Source: Pseudomonas sp. 6D_7.1_Bac1 | GTDB lineage: Bacteria; Pseudomonadota; Gammaproteobacteria; Pseudomonadales; Pseudomonadaceae | Direction: 5' to 3' | NCBI RefSeq assembly: GCF_025465945.1 | Contig: NZ_JANLNW010000060.1 | Coordinates: 62,001-126,000, forward strand | Length of the DNA stretch: 64,000 nucleotides | Part shown: positions 33,086 through 41,140 of the stretch, piece after piece | How positions within the stretch are numbered: position 1 is the first letter of the stretch | Layout: each line of letters begins with the position of its first letter | The notes under the pieces: model-generated | Databases searched by the model: none | Seen by the model: the letters and a program-made list of their open reading frames with translations, nothing else | Told to the model about the DNA's origin: nothing | Translations under genes and position numbers: made by a program

Positions 33086-33748
33086 TCAGGAATTGAGGTA
33101 GCCGTTCTCGGCCAGAAAGCTTTCGGTAATGTTGCCCTTCGAGGATTCTGCGGCCTTATCACCCAGCAACAGACGCTCCAGGTAACGGGCCAGCAAGTCC
33201 ACTTCGAGGTTCACCCGGCGACCTGGCTGGTAAGACGCCATGATGGTTTCGCTCAGGGTGTGCGGAATGATCGTCAGCAAGAACTCGGCGCCATCGACCG
33301 CATTCACCGTCAGGCTGGTGCCGTCGACGGTGATCGAGCCTTTATGGGCAATGTACTTGGCCAGGTCTTTCGGTGCACGGATGCGGAACTCCACAGCGCG
33401 GGCATTCTCGGTACGGGCAACCACTTCGCCGACACCGTCGACATGACCGCTGACCAGGTGTCCACCCAGGCGGGTTGTCGGAGTCAGGGCTTTCTCCAGA
33501 TTGACCGGGCTACCGCTTTTGAGGTCGTTCATCGCGGTGCAGTCGAGGGTTTCACGACTGACGTCCGCCGCAAAGCCGTTGCCAGGCAACTCGACTGCGG
33601 TCAGGCACACGCCGTTGACCGCGATGCTGTCGCCGAGTTTGACGTCGCTCAGGTCGAGCTTGCCGGTTTCTACGTGAACCCGCACATCACCACCCTTGGG
33701 GGTCAATGCACGGATGCTGCCGATGGATTCGATGATGCCGGTAAACAT
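33086..33748 (-). CDS. ribE: Riboflavin synthase, alpha chain
   Basis: A 220-residue enzyme with two lumazine-binding beta-barrel repeats (starts MFTGIIESIGSI and, at mid-protein, GHLVSGHVDGVGEV; VNGVCLTAVE and VDGTSLTVNAVD are the repeated core). It dismutates two lumazines to riboflavin. ATG at 33748 with GAGGAGGACTCC upstream. It lies 31 nt before ribBA and after an inverted-repeat element that separates it from ribD. Confidence 0.95.
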   Translation of the reverse strand: MFTGIIESIGSIRALTPKGGDVRVHVETGKLDLSDVKLGDSIAVNGVCLTAVELPGNGFAADVSRETLDCTAMNDLKSGSPVNLEKALTPTTRLGGHLVSGHVDGVGEVVARTENARAVEFRIRAPKDLAKYIAHKGSITVDGTSLTVNAVDGAEFLLTIIPHTLSETIMASYQPGRRVNLEVDLLARYLERLLLGDKAAESSKGNITESFLAENGYLNS

Positions 33749-33811
33749 GGAGTCCTCCTCGAGAACAGGGCCAGCGCTGTTGCGATGGCCGGGAATTATA
33801 CGCTCGCCGAT

Positions 33812-33973
33812 CAGCCTGTGTGAGAACGTAACGAGCGAAGGCAAGACAAGGCAAAAACAGGCGAGGAAGCGGAGTTTACGGGTTGTAAATGAGCATTCCG
33901 AGCCTGTTTTTAACGCAGTATTGCCTGCGTAGCGCCGAAGGCGCCCAGCGTGCAGTAGTTCTCACACTGGCTG
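33812..33973. repeat. Long imperfect inverted repeat (~160 bp) between ribD and ribE
   Basis: Outer arms CAGCC-TGTGTGAGAAC facing GTTCTCACACTGGCTG. Inner arms include GGCAAAAACAGGC facing GCCTGTTTTTAAC and GGAGTTTAC facing GTAAATGAGC. The distal tip overlaps the last codons of ribD (stop at 33962-33964). It is a different element family from the one at 30729; both are MITE-like with no open frame. Confidence 0.8.
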
Positions 33974-35092
33974 GGGTATAGGGATGGCGGTGACTCGCCA
34001 GTCATCGCCCACCGCACGAATTTCTGTGATTTTGAGCTCCGGCGCATCCTTCATTTGCGCGAGTGGCCAGTCGAGCAACGGGCGGGCCGTGGAGCCCAGG
34101 AACTTACCCGCGATGAAGATCTGGAACTCGTCCACCAGCCCTTGCTGAGCAAACGCCCCGGCCAAACGCGGGCCGGCTTCCACCAGCACTTCGTTGACAC
34201 CACGGGCAGCGAGTTCGAGCAACAGCTTGCGCAGGTCGACCTGGCCATCGTCGCCCGGCACGATCAGGCACTCGGGGCCGTTGGCGTATTGCTCTTCCAC
34301 CGCGACGCAGGTGGCGACCAGTGCCGGCCCGGCCTTGAAGAATGGCGCGTCGAGCGGCACCCGCAGGCGGCCGTCGATCAGCACGCGAAGCGGCGGACGG
34401 CTCAACACCTGCGCGGTTTGCTCGGCATCCAGACCCAACTCGTCAGCACGCACGGTCAAGCGCGCGTCATCGGCCAGCACCGTGTCGGCACCGGTCAACA
34501 CGACGCTGGCCTGGGCCCGCAGACGCTGCACCGCCGAGCGGGCGGCGGGGCCGGTGATCCATTGGCTTTCGCCGCTGGCCATGGCAGTACGGCCGTCGAG
34601 GCTCATCGCCAACTTCACCCGCACGAACGGCAAGCCGTGTTCCATGCGCTTGAGAAAACCTTCATTGAGCTTGCGCGCCTCGCCTTCGAGCACACCACTG
34701 CAGGTCTCGATGCCGGCCTGCTCCAGACGCTGCAGACCACGACCGGCGACTTCCGGGTTCGGGTCCTGCATCGCCGCAACAACTCGCGCCAGACCAGCAT
34801 TCACCAGTGCATCGGCGCACGGCGGCGTGCGGCCGTGATGGCTGCATGGTTCGAGGGTCACGTAGGCGGTGGCGCCCCGGGCGTTTTCACCGGCGGCGCG
34901 CAGGGCGTGGACTTCGGCATGGGGTTCGCCGGTGCGCACGTGCCAGCCTTCGCCGACAATCTGCCCGTCACGCACAATCACGCAGCCCACCCGAGGGTTG
35001 GGATGGGTGGTGTAGTGACCTTTGCGCGCCAGTTCCAGCGCACGCGCCATGTAATGGGCGTCGAGAATCGCTTGCTCTGAAGATATCGTCAT
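33962..35092 (-). CDS. ribD: Bifunctional riboflavin deaminase/reductase
   Basis: A 376-residue two-domain enzyme. The N-terminal cytidine-deaminase-like zinc domain has HAE at 58-60 and PCSHHGRTPPC with Cys83 and Cys92. The C-terminal NADPH reductase domain begins near 150 (FVRVKLAMSLDGRTAMASGESQWITG) and includes EVLVEAGPRLAGAF. It performs steps 2 and 3 of riboflavin synthesis. It overlaps nrdR by 4 bp. The last codons are part of an intergenic inverted repeat. Confidence 0.96.
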   Translation of the reverse strand: MTISSEQAILDAHYMARALELARKGHYTTHPNPRVGCVIVRDGQIVGEGWHVRTGEPHAEVHALRAAGENARGATAYVTLEPCSHHGRTPPCADALVNAGLARVVAAMQDPNPEVAGRGLQRLEQAGIETCSGVLEGEARKLNEGFLKRMEHGLPFVRVKLAMSLDGRTAMASGESQWITGPAARSAVQRLRAQASVVLTGADTVLADDARLTVRADELGLDAEQTAQVLSRPPLRVLIDGRLRVPLDAPFFKAGPALVATCVAVEEQYANGPECLIVPGDDGQVDLRKLLLELAARGVNEVLVEAGPRLAGAFAQQGLVDEFQIFIAGKFLGSTARPLLDWPLAQMKDAPELKITEIRAVGDDWRVTAIPIPQPV

Positions 35093-35553
35093 GGTTTGAC
35101 CGGCTCACGGGCCAGGCGATCGATCTCTTCACGGAACTCGTTGAGGTCCTGGAAGCGGCGATACACCGAAGCGAAACGAATGTAGGCGACTTCATCGAGC
35201 TTTTGCAGCTCGGCCATCACCAGTTCACCGACCACCAGCGATTTGACCTCGCGCTCACCGGTCGCCCGCAGCTTGTGCTTGATGTGCACCAGCGCCGCTT
35301 CCAGGCGCTCGACGCTCACCGGGCGTTTTTCCAGGGCGCGCTGCATGCCGGCGCGAAGTTTTTCTTCGTCGAACGGCTGACGGCTGCCGTCGGTTTTGAT
35401 CAGGCGCGGCAACACCAGTTCGGCGGTTTCGAACGTGGTGAAACGTTCGCCGCAGGCCAGGCATTCGCGCCGGCGGCGCACCTGTTCGCCCTCGGCGACC
35501 AGACGCGAGTCGATGACCTTGGTGTCGTTGGCACCGCAGAAGGGACAGTGCAT
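35089..35553 (-). CDS. nrdR: Transcriptional repressor NrdR
   Basis: A 154-residue repressor of ribonucleotide reductase genes. N-terminal zinc ribbon Cys3-Cys6-Cys31-Cys34 (CPFC, CLAC) followed by an ATP-cone domain with LIKTDGSRQPFDEEKL. The ATG at 35553 gives the usual length; the longer frame is not family-like. Overlap of 4 bp with ribD, a common nrdR-ribD pairing. Confidence 0.96.
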   Translation of the reverse strand: MHCPFCGANDTKVIDSRLVAEGEQVRRRRECLACGERFTTFETAELVLPRLIKTDGSRQPFDEEKLRAGMQRALEKRPVSVERLEAALVHIKHKLRATGEREVKSLVVGELVMAELQKLDEVAYIRFASVYRRFQDLNEFREEIDRLAREPVKP

Positions 35554-35681
35554 GGTGGCAGGCAACAAAAAAAGGGAGGGCCATGGTAGCGCATCCCACT
35601 GGCAAGACAAGCCATAGGGTTTACGGTATATAGACGGGCTACACTGCATGATCCATGGATTTCACCTTGCTGGAGCCGCAA

Positions 35682-36146
35682 ATGCCGCTACGACCGCTTG
35701 TTTTACTCAGTCTCGTCGGCCTGTTGGTCGCGTGTAGCAGTCATGCGCTGAAACCGGCGGCACCCACCCCAGGCCCTGCGCCCGAGATGGCCCAGAAGAA
35801 AGCCCAGGCCTCGGCCGACCTCGGACCGCTGCCGACGTATCAACGGGAATTGAGTGGCACCTTGCAGGGCGTACCGGCCGGCGCCGAGGTTGAACTGGCA
35901 CTGCTGGTGATCGACGAGCGCTCCCGGCCGCAGCAATTGCTCGCCAGCGCCAACCTGATCGGTAACAACAAGATTCTGCCGTTCCACCTGCGGTTCAACC
36001 CCGATGCCTTCCCGGTCGGTGCACGCGTCGAACTGCGGGGTCGCGCCAGCCAGTCCGGGCAGTTGATCCTGCACCTGCCGGCGCAACGCATCTTTGAGCC
36101 GACCACCCAGGCCCTGGGCCAGTTGCAGTTTTTCAAAGCGCCATGA
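35682..36146 (+). CDS. YbaY-family lipoprotein
   Basis: A 154-residue lipoprotein (SLVGLLVACSS lipobox) with a Pro-rich linker and a beta-sandwich domain of the YbaY/type III secretion pilotin-like type (ELSGTLQGVPAGAEVELALLVID, FNPDAFPVGARVELRGRAS). The start at 35682 is chosen for GGAG 6 nt upstream and the signal peptide; an upstream in-frame ATG exists at 35655. It overlaps the methyltransferase gene by 4 bp. Confidence 0.75.
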   Translation: MPLRPLVLLSLVGLLVACSSHALKPAAPTPGPAPEMAQKKAQASADLGPLPTYQRELSGTLQGVPAGAEVELALLVIDERSRPQQLLASANLIGNNKILPFHLRFNPDAFPVGARVELRGRASQSGQLILHLPAQRIFEPTTQALGQLQFFKAP

Positions 36147-36799
36147 ATGCACCGCTTGACCTGCAACACGCGTTAAGTGAACTGCTCGGCGATGCGCAGC
36201 TTGTGCCTTGCCCGCTGCCTGAGACTGCGCTGAAACTCTGGCTGATCGACGGCGACAACATGGACCGCGCCTTCAGCCCGGAAGAAACCCGGCGCATCCT
36301 GCACGAGCCACCGTACTGGAGTTTTTGCTGGGCCAGCGGCCTGGCGATGGCCCGCTACCTGGCAGAGTATCCGCAGTGGGTTGCCGGCAAGCTCGTGCTG
36401 GATTTCGGCGCCGGTTCCGGCGTGGCAGGGATCGCGGCGGTCAAGGCCGGGGCGCTGGAAGTGGTGGCCTGCGACCTTGATCCGCTGGCGATTGCGGCCT
36501 GCCGGGCCAATGCCGAACTCAATGATGTCGAGCTCAGCTACTCGACGGATTTTTTCGCTGAAGCCGATCGCTTTGATCTGATTCTGGTGGCCGACGTGCT
36601 GTACGACCGGGCCAACCTGCCACTGCTCGATGAGTTTTTAAGCCGTGGCCGTGAGGCGCTGGTGGCCGATTCACGAGTGCGGGATTTTCGCCATCCGTTG
36701 TATCAGCGGCTGGAGATGCTGGAGGCGATGACCCTGCCGGACTTGGCAGAGCCGGAAGAGTTTCGGCATGTGAGCCTTTATCACGCCAAACGGACATGA
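36143..36799 (+). CDS. Class I SAM-dependent methyltransferase (METTL20/ETF-beta-type)
   Basis: A 218-residue methyltransferase. Motif I is LVLDFGAGSGVAGIAAVKAG (84-103), followed by acidic motif II ACDLDPLAIAACRANAEL and motif IV LILVADVLYDR. The D/N-x-x-Y-type loop and the N-terminal RRILHEPPYWSFCWASG place it in the METTL family-16/METTL20-like protein-lysine methyltransferases, which in some bacteria modify the electron-transfer flavoprotein beta subunit. The substrate here is inferred. Coupled to the lipoprotein gene. Confidence 0.8.
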   Translation: MNAPLDLQHALSELLGDAQLVPCPLPETALKLWLIDGDNMDRAFSPEETRRILHEPPYWSFCWASGLAMARYLAEYPQWVAGKLVLDFGAGSGVAGIAAVKAGALEVVACDLDPLAIAACRANAELNDVELSYSTDFFAEADRFDLILVADVLYDRANLPLLDEFLSRGREALVADSRVRDFRHPLYQRLEMLEAMTLPDLAEPEEFRHVSLYHAKRT

Positions 36800-36801
36800 T
36801 C

Positions 36802-36968
36802 GCTCCAGCCCGTAGCAGCTGCCGAGCCTGCGAGGCTGCGTTCGGCCGCGAAGAGGTCGTAAAATCAGGCAGCGCGTTCTTTCAGGCAAACCGCGTACGC
36901 AGGAATTGCGAGGACTTCGTCCTCGAACGCAGCCTCGCAGGCTCGGCAGCTGCTACGGGCGTTGGAGC
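36802..36968. repeat. Intergenic inverted repeat with 36-bp perfect arms
   Basis: Arms beginning CCCGTAGCAGCTGCCGAGCC (left, from 36809) and their exact inverse ending GGCTCGGCAGCTGCTACGGG, with GCTCCA/TTGGAGC outside. This is a recurrent non-coding Pseudomonas intergenic element; peptides translated from it are meaningless. Confidence 0.88.
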
Positions 36969-37045
36969 AGAAAGTTGTGTAGATACTTATGCCCATCGCC
37001 GCCACCCCTTATAGTTGCCCCATTCACGTTTCTTCGAGATGCCCC

Positions 37046-37918
37046 ATGAGTCAAGACACGCCGTACATCTTCGACGCCACTACTGCCGATTTCGACCAGT
37101 CGGTGATCGAAAACTCGTTCCACAAGCCGGTTCTGGTGGATTTCTGGGCTGAATGGTGTGCGCCGTGCAAGGCGCTGATGCCGATGCTGCAAACCATCGC
37201 CGAGAGCTATCAGGGCGAATTGCTGCTGGCCAAGGTCAATTGCGACGCCGAGCCAGACATCGTTTCGCGCTTCGGCATTCGCAGCCTGCCGACCGTGGTG
37301 CTGTTCAAGGACGGTCAACCGGTAGACGGTTTTGCCGGAGCACAGCCCGAATCCGCCGTCCGCGCGCTGTTGGAGCCGCATGTACAGATGCCACCGCCGG
37401 CCGCCGCCGACCCGTTCGAACAGGCTCAGGCGCTGTTCGACGAAGGCCGTTTCGCTGACGCTGAAGCCCAACTGAAAGTGCTGCTGGGTGAAGACAACAC
37501 CAACGCCCGCGCGCTGATCCTCTACGCCCGCTGCCTGACCGAACGTGGCGAACTGGGCGAAGCCCAAGTCGTGCTCGATGCCGTCAAAAGCGATGAACAC
37601 AAAGCTGCACTGGCGGGCGCCAAGGCGCAGATCAAGTTTCTCGGTCAGGCTGCTGACTTGCCGGATGTTGCCGACCTGAAATCCCGTCTGGCGCAAAACC
37701 CGCTGGACGATGAAGCGGTCTACCAACTGGCGATCCAGCAACTGGCCCGCCAGCAGTACGAGCCGGCGCTGGACTCCCTGCTCAAGCTGTTCATCCGCAA
37801 TCGCAGTTACAGCGAAGGTTTGCCGCACAAGACTCTGCTGCAAGTGTTCGAACTGCTGGGCAACGATCACCCGCTGGTGACCGTTTACCGCCGCAAGTTG
37901 TTTGCTGCGCTTTACTAA
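37046..37918 (+). CDS. cnoX: CnoX/YbbN-type thioredoxin with TPR domain
   Basis: A 290-residue chaperedoxin-like protein. N-terminal thioredoxin domain with an intact redox motif Trp37-Cys38-Ala-Pro-Cys41 (E. coli CnoX has lost the first Cys), then a C-terminal TPR region (~125-285; repeats such as ALFDEGRFADAEAQLK). It likely shields unfolded or oxidised proteins and passes them to GroEL/DnaK. The start at 37046 is clear from homologous length. Convergent, overlapping 4 bp with the next gene. Confidence 0.88.
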   Translation: MSQDTPYIFDATTADFDQSVIENSFHKPVLVDFWAEWCAPCKALMPMLQTIAESYQGELLLAKVNCDAEPDIVSRFGIRSLPTVVLFKDGQPVDGFAGAQPESAVRALLEPHVQMPPPAAADPFEQAQALFDEGRFADAEAQLKVLLGEDNTNARALILYARCLTERGELGEAQVVLDAVKSDEHKAALAGAKAQIKFLGQAADLPDVADLKSRLAQNPLDDEAVYQLAIQQLARQQYEPALDSLLKLFIRNRSYSEGLPHKTLLQVFELLGNDHPLVTVYRRKLFAALY

Positions 37919-38274
37919 GCCTGCTCGATCCAGCTGTAGAGCGGCGTATCTCCGCCGCTCACTACCTTGACCTCGGCGCTATGGCGCAAACGCACCAGCA
38001 GGCGTTTGCCAGCGACGGTGTTGCCGGTCAAACCCTCCAGCCGCTCCAGCAAGTCCGGCCCTGACAGTTGCCCCGACTGGCGCAGCAGATCCTTGGCGAG
38101 CTGCCACAGCACCTCATCCTGATTGACAGGCCTGACCACCGGATCGGCCGCCGCTGCACTGCTTTCCGATTTGCTTACCTGCAACTGCGCGCCGAGCCGC
38201 GCCCAATCCCCATCGTCCAGTTCCAGGGTCAAATCCACCGGCCAGTCACCGATGCTTCCACGAATGCGCAACAT
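37915..38274 (-). CDS. Conserved hypothetical protein, Pseudomonas-type
   Basis: A 119-residue cytosolic protein with no transmembrane segment or signal. It starts MLRIRGSIGDWPVDLTLELDD, has a short Ser/Ala linker and a C-terminal helix-rich region (QDEVLWQLAKDLLRQSGQLSGPDLLERLEGL, KRLLVRLRHSAEVKVV). I do not recognise a domain. Its end overlaps the thioredoxin gene's end by 4 bp. Confidence 0.75.
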   Translation of the reverse strand: MLRIRGSIGDWPVDLTLELDDGDWARLGAQLQVSKSESSAAAADPVVRPVNQDEVLWQLAKDLLRQSGQLSGPDLLERLEGLTGNTVAGKRLLVRLRHSAEVKVVSGGDTPLYSWIEQA

Positions 38275-38355
38275 TGGGGTTTCCTCAGGTTTATGACGAA
38301 CATGCTCCCACGCGTCTTGCGCAACGCCAAGCGGGCAGTCAAACTCTCGCCACGC

Positions 38356-38377
38356 TTGTTATAAGATTACATAACAA
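38356..38377. promoter_or_regulatory. Candidate Zur box upstream of the ZrgA-like gene
   Basis: TTGTTAT (38356-38362) and ATAACAA (38371-38377) form a palindrome; the core GTTATAAGATTAC matches the Zur consensus GTTATANNATAAC with one mismatch. It ends 30 nt before the start codon, at promoter distance. Confidence 0.6.
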
Positions 38378-38407
38378 ACTTTTCATCTTCCTCTCCGGAG
38401 ACTCTCC

Positions 38408-39016
38408 ATGCGCCGTCTGCTACTCGCTTTGCCGTTTGCCCTGTTGCCGCTGGCTATCGCTCAGGCCGCTGAAGTTCATGAACACGGGAGTCTGGGCGCC
38501 CACGAACATGGCGTCGGGCGTTTGAACGCAGCGCTGGACGGTCAGACCCTGGCACTGGAATTGGACAGCCCGGCGATGAACCTGGTGGGCTTCGAGCACG
38601 TCGCCAGCAGCGATGCAGACAAGGCCAAAGTCGCCGCCGCCCGTGCGCAGCTGGAGAACCCGCTGGTGCTGTTCAGCCTGCCAAAAGCGGCCAACTGTGT
38701 GGTCAGCCAGCAAGAACTGAAGAGCCCGCTGTTTGGTGACAAACCGGATGCCCCGGACGCCGATGATCACGACGACGATGACGACCATGCGACCGACGGT
38801 AAAGGCGCCGCCGCCGAAGAGCATCACCACGATCACAGCGAAATCCACGCACATTACCAATTCACCTGCGCCGCTCCTGGCGCGCTGAAGACCCTGGACT
38901 TGTCGCAGGTGTTCACGACCTTCCCCGCGACCCAGAAAATTCAGGTACAACTCATCAGCCCAAGCGGCCAGCAAGGGGTTGAAGTGACCTCGAAGGCTGC
39001 GGCGCTCAAGTTCTAA
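38408..39016 (+). CDS. ZrgA-like zinc-binding protein (DUF2796)
   Basis: A 202-residue secreted protein: signal peptide (LALPFALLPLAIAQA), then a DUF2796 domain starting EVHEHGSLGAHEHGVGRLNAAL, with a His/Asp-rich loop (DADDHDDDDDHA, EEHHHDHSEIHAHY) that would bind zinc. ZrgA-type proteins serve zinc acquisition in the periplasm. The Zur-like palindrome upstream agrees. A REP doublet follows, then an ABC transporter. CGGAGACTCTCC precedes the ATG. Confidence 0.85.
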   Translation: MRRLLLALPFALLPLAIAQAAEVHEHGSLGAHEHGVGRLNAALDGQTLALELDSPAMNLVGFEHVASSDADKAKVAAARAQLENPLVLFSLPKAANCVVSQQELKSPLFGDKPDAPDADDHDDDDDHATDGKGAAAEEHHHDHSEIHAHYQFTCAAPGALKTLDLSQVFTTFPATQKIQVQLISPSGQQGVEVTSKAAALKF

Positions 39017-39033
39017 ATTCACAGAAGATCCCT

Positions 39034-39123
39034 TGTGGGAGCGAGCCTGCTCGCGATAGCGGTCGAACAGCCAACATAGATGCTGAATGTTATGGCCTCA
39101 TCGCGAGCAGGCTCGCTCCCACA
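39034..39123. repeat. REP doublet, class a
   Basis: Inverted copies at 39034-39057 and 39100-39123 between the ZrgA-like gene and the ABC ATPase gene on the same strand. Confidence 0.9.
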
Positions 39124-39151
39124 GGTGATCAACACCCATGAAATCGGCGCC

Positions 39152-39862
39152 ATGACCCAAGCACTCATCGAACTGTCAGACCTGGGCTTCAGCTGGCCCG
39201 GTCATCCGCAATTGCTGGATATCCCGGCGTTTCGCCTGGAACCCGGTGAAACGCTGTTTCTCAAAGGCCCCAGCGGCAGTGGCAAGACCACCCTGCTCGG
39301 CCTGCTCGGTGGCGTGCAGAAACCCAATCGCGGAAGCATTCGCCTGCTCGGCCAGGAACTGACCGAACTGTCGGCCGGCGCCCGCGATCGATTTCGGGTC
39401 GACCACACCGGCTACATCTTCCAGCAGTTCAACCTGCTGCCGTTTCTCTCGGTGCGCGAGAACGTCGAGCTGCCGTGTCACTTTTCCAAACTACGCGCCA
39501 GCCGAGCGATTCAGCGCCACGGCAGTGTCGATCAGGCCGCCGCGACCCTCCTCGCACACCTGGGGCTCACGGATGAAAACATGCTGAGCCGCCGCGCCGA
39601 CTCGCTGTCCATCGGCCAACAGCAACGGGTCGCCGCCGCCCGCGCGCTGATCGGTCAGCCGGAACTGGTGATCGCCGACGAACCGACCTCGGCCCTCGAC
39701 TACGACGCCCGCGAGGCGTTTATCCGCTTGTTGTTCGCCGAGTGCCGCGAAGCCGGTTCCAGCCTGTTGTTCGTCAGCCACGACCAGAGCCTGGCACCGC
39801 TGTTCGATCGTCACCTGTCGCTGGCCGAACTCAATCGCGCCGCCACGCCCGCAGAGGTCTGA
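39152..39862 (+). CDS. ABC transporter ATP-binding protein (MacB/LolD-like)
   Basis: A 236-residue ATPase. Walker A GPSGSGKTT (39-47), Q-loop FQQFNLLPFLSV, signature LSIGQQQRVAAARAL (usual LSGGQQQ, with Ile replacing Gly), Walker B LVIADEPTSALD, and H-loop LFVSHD. It matches the MacB/LolD class of mechanotransmission exporters. The ATG at 39152 lacks a strong Shine-Dalgarno; a GTG at 39125 is also in frame. One base separates its stop from the permease gene. Confidence 0.88.
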   Translation: MTQALIELSDLGFSWPGHPQLLDIPAFRLEPGETLFLKGPSGSGKTTLLGLLGGVQKPNRGSIRLLGQELTELSAGARDRFRVDHTGYIFQQFNLLPFLSVRENVELPCHFSKLRASRAIQRHGSVDQAAATLLAHLGLTDENMLSRRADSLSIGQQQRVAAARALIGQPELVIADEPTSALDYDAREAFIRLLFAECREAGSSLLFVSHDQSLAPLFDRHLSLAELNRAATPAEV

Positions 39863-39863
39863 G

Positions 39864-41129
39864 ATGTATTTGTTTCGTCTAGCCATGGCCAGCCTGGCTA
39901 ACCGTCGCTTCACCGCGATCCTCACCGCGTTCGCCATCGCCCTGTCGGTCTGCCTGCTGTTGGCCGTGGAACGGGTTCGCACCGAAGCCAAGGCCAGTTT
40001 CGCCAGCACCATCAGCGGCACCGACCTGATCGTCGGTGCGCGCTCAGGCTCGGTGAACCTGCTGCTGTACTCGGTATTTCGCATCGGCAACGCCACCAAC
40101 AACATCCGCTGGGACAGCTTCGAGCACTTCGCCAACAACCCGAAAGTGAAATGGGCGATCCCGATTTCCCTCGGTGATTCCCATCGTGGTTATCGCGTGA
40201 TGGGCACCACCGACGCCTACTTCGAGCATTACCAGTACGGCCATCAGCAAAGCCTGCAACTGGCCAGCGGCCGGGCGTTTGCCACCGACCCGTTCGAAGT
40301 GGTGCTGGGTGCCGAAGTGGCCGATGCGCTGCATTACAAACTCGGCGACAAACTGGTGCTGGCCCACGGCGTGGCAGTGATCAGCCTGGTCAAGCACGAT
40401 GACAAACCGTTCACCGTGGTCGGTATTCTGAAACGCACCGGAACCCCGGTCGACCGCACGCTGCACATCAGCCTCGGCGGCATGGAAGCGATCCACATCG
40501 ACTGGCACAACGGTGTGCCGGCTCAGGGCAACGCCCGGATCAGCGCCGACCAGGCGCGCAACATGGACCTCACGCCGCAAGCCATCACCGCGTTCATGCT
40601 CGGCCTCAACAACAAGGTCGCGACCTTCGCCGTACAACGCGAGATCAATGAATTCCGTGGCGAGCCAATGCTGGCGATCCTGCCGGGTGTAGCCTTGCAG
40701 GAACTCTGGAGCTTGATGGGCACTGCCGAAAAAGCCCTGTTCGTGGTCTCGCTGTTTGTGGTGTTGACCGGGTTGATCGGCATGCTCACGGCCATTCTCA
40801 CCAGCCTCAACGAACGCCGCCGCGAGATGGCGATCCTGCGTTCGGTCGGCGCCCGGCCATGGCACATCGCGACGCTGCTGGTGCTGGAAGCCTTCGCGTT
40901 GGCGCTGTCCGGAGTCGTGGCGGGTCTGGCGCTGCTGTATGTCTGCATCGCCGCAGCCCAGGGTTACGTGCAATCGACCTACGGCTTGTACCTACCGCTG
41001 GCCTGGCCAAGCGAGTATGAATGGACGCTACTCGGTGGCATTCTGCTTGCCGCGTTGCTGATGGGCAGCGTGCCGGCCTGGCGCGCCTATCGCCAATCAT
41101 TGGCCGATGGTCTGTCGATCCGTTTATGA
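39864..41129 (+). CDS. ABC transporter permease, FtsX/MacB type
   Basis: A 421-residue permease with the four-helix type VII ABC topology: helix 1 (AILTAFAIALSVCLLLA), a large periplasmic MacB_PCD-like domain (~45-270), then three C-terminal helices (FVVSLFVVLTGLIGMLTAIL, IATLLVLEAFALALSGVVAGLALLY, LGGILLAALLMGSVPAWRAY) with the cytosolic coupling RREMAILRSVGARP. It would act with the ATPase upstream. No membrane-fusion partner is present. Cargo is unknown; envelope zinc or lipoprotein handling is speculative. Confidence 0.88.
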   Translation: MYLFRLAMASLANRRFTAILTAFAIALSVCLLLAVERVRTEAKASFASTISGTDLIVGARSGSVNLLLYSVFRIGNATNNIRWDSFEHFANNPKVKWAIPISLGDSHRGYRVMGTTDAYFEHYQYGHQQSLQLASGRAFATDPFEVVLGAEVADALHYKLGDKLVLAHGVAVISLVKHDDKPFTVVGILKRTGTPVDRTLHISLGGMEAIHIDWHNGVPAQGNARISADQARNMDLTPQAITAFMLGLNNKVATFAVQREINEFRGEPMLAILPGVALQELWSLMGTAEKALFVVSLFVVLTGLIGMLTAILTSLNERRREMAILRSVGARPWHIATLLVLEAFALALSGVVAGLALLYVCIAAAQGYVQSTYGLYLPLAWPSEYEWTLLGGILLAALLMGSVPAWRAYRQSLADGLSIRL

Positions 41130-41140
41130 GGACATTCAAA

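Noticed and set aside
31498..33096. 532-codon plus-strand frame over ribH and ribBA
   Set aside because: It crosses two real genes and the gap between them; a shadow frame.
33749..33961. FMN riboswitch upstream of ribE/ribBA
   Set aside because: The gap is taken up by an inverted-repeat element and lacks the conserved RFN helices; the other rib gaps are too short.
36796..37014. 72-codon ORF between the methyltransferase and cnoX genes
   Set aside because: It is the translation of the intergenic inverted repeat 36802-36968 and has no ribosome site.
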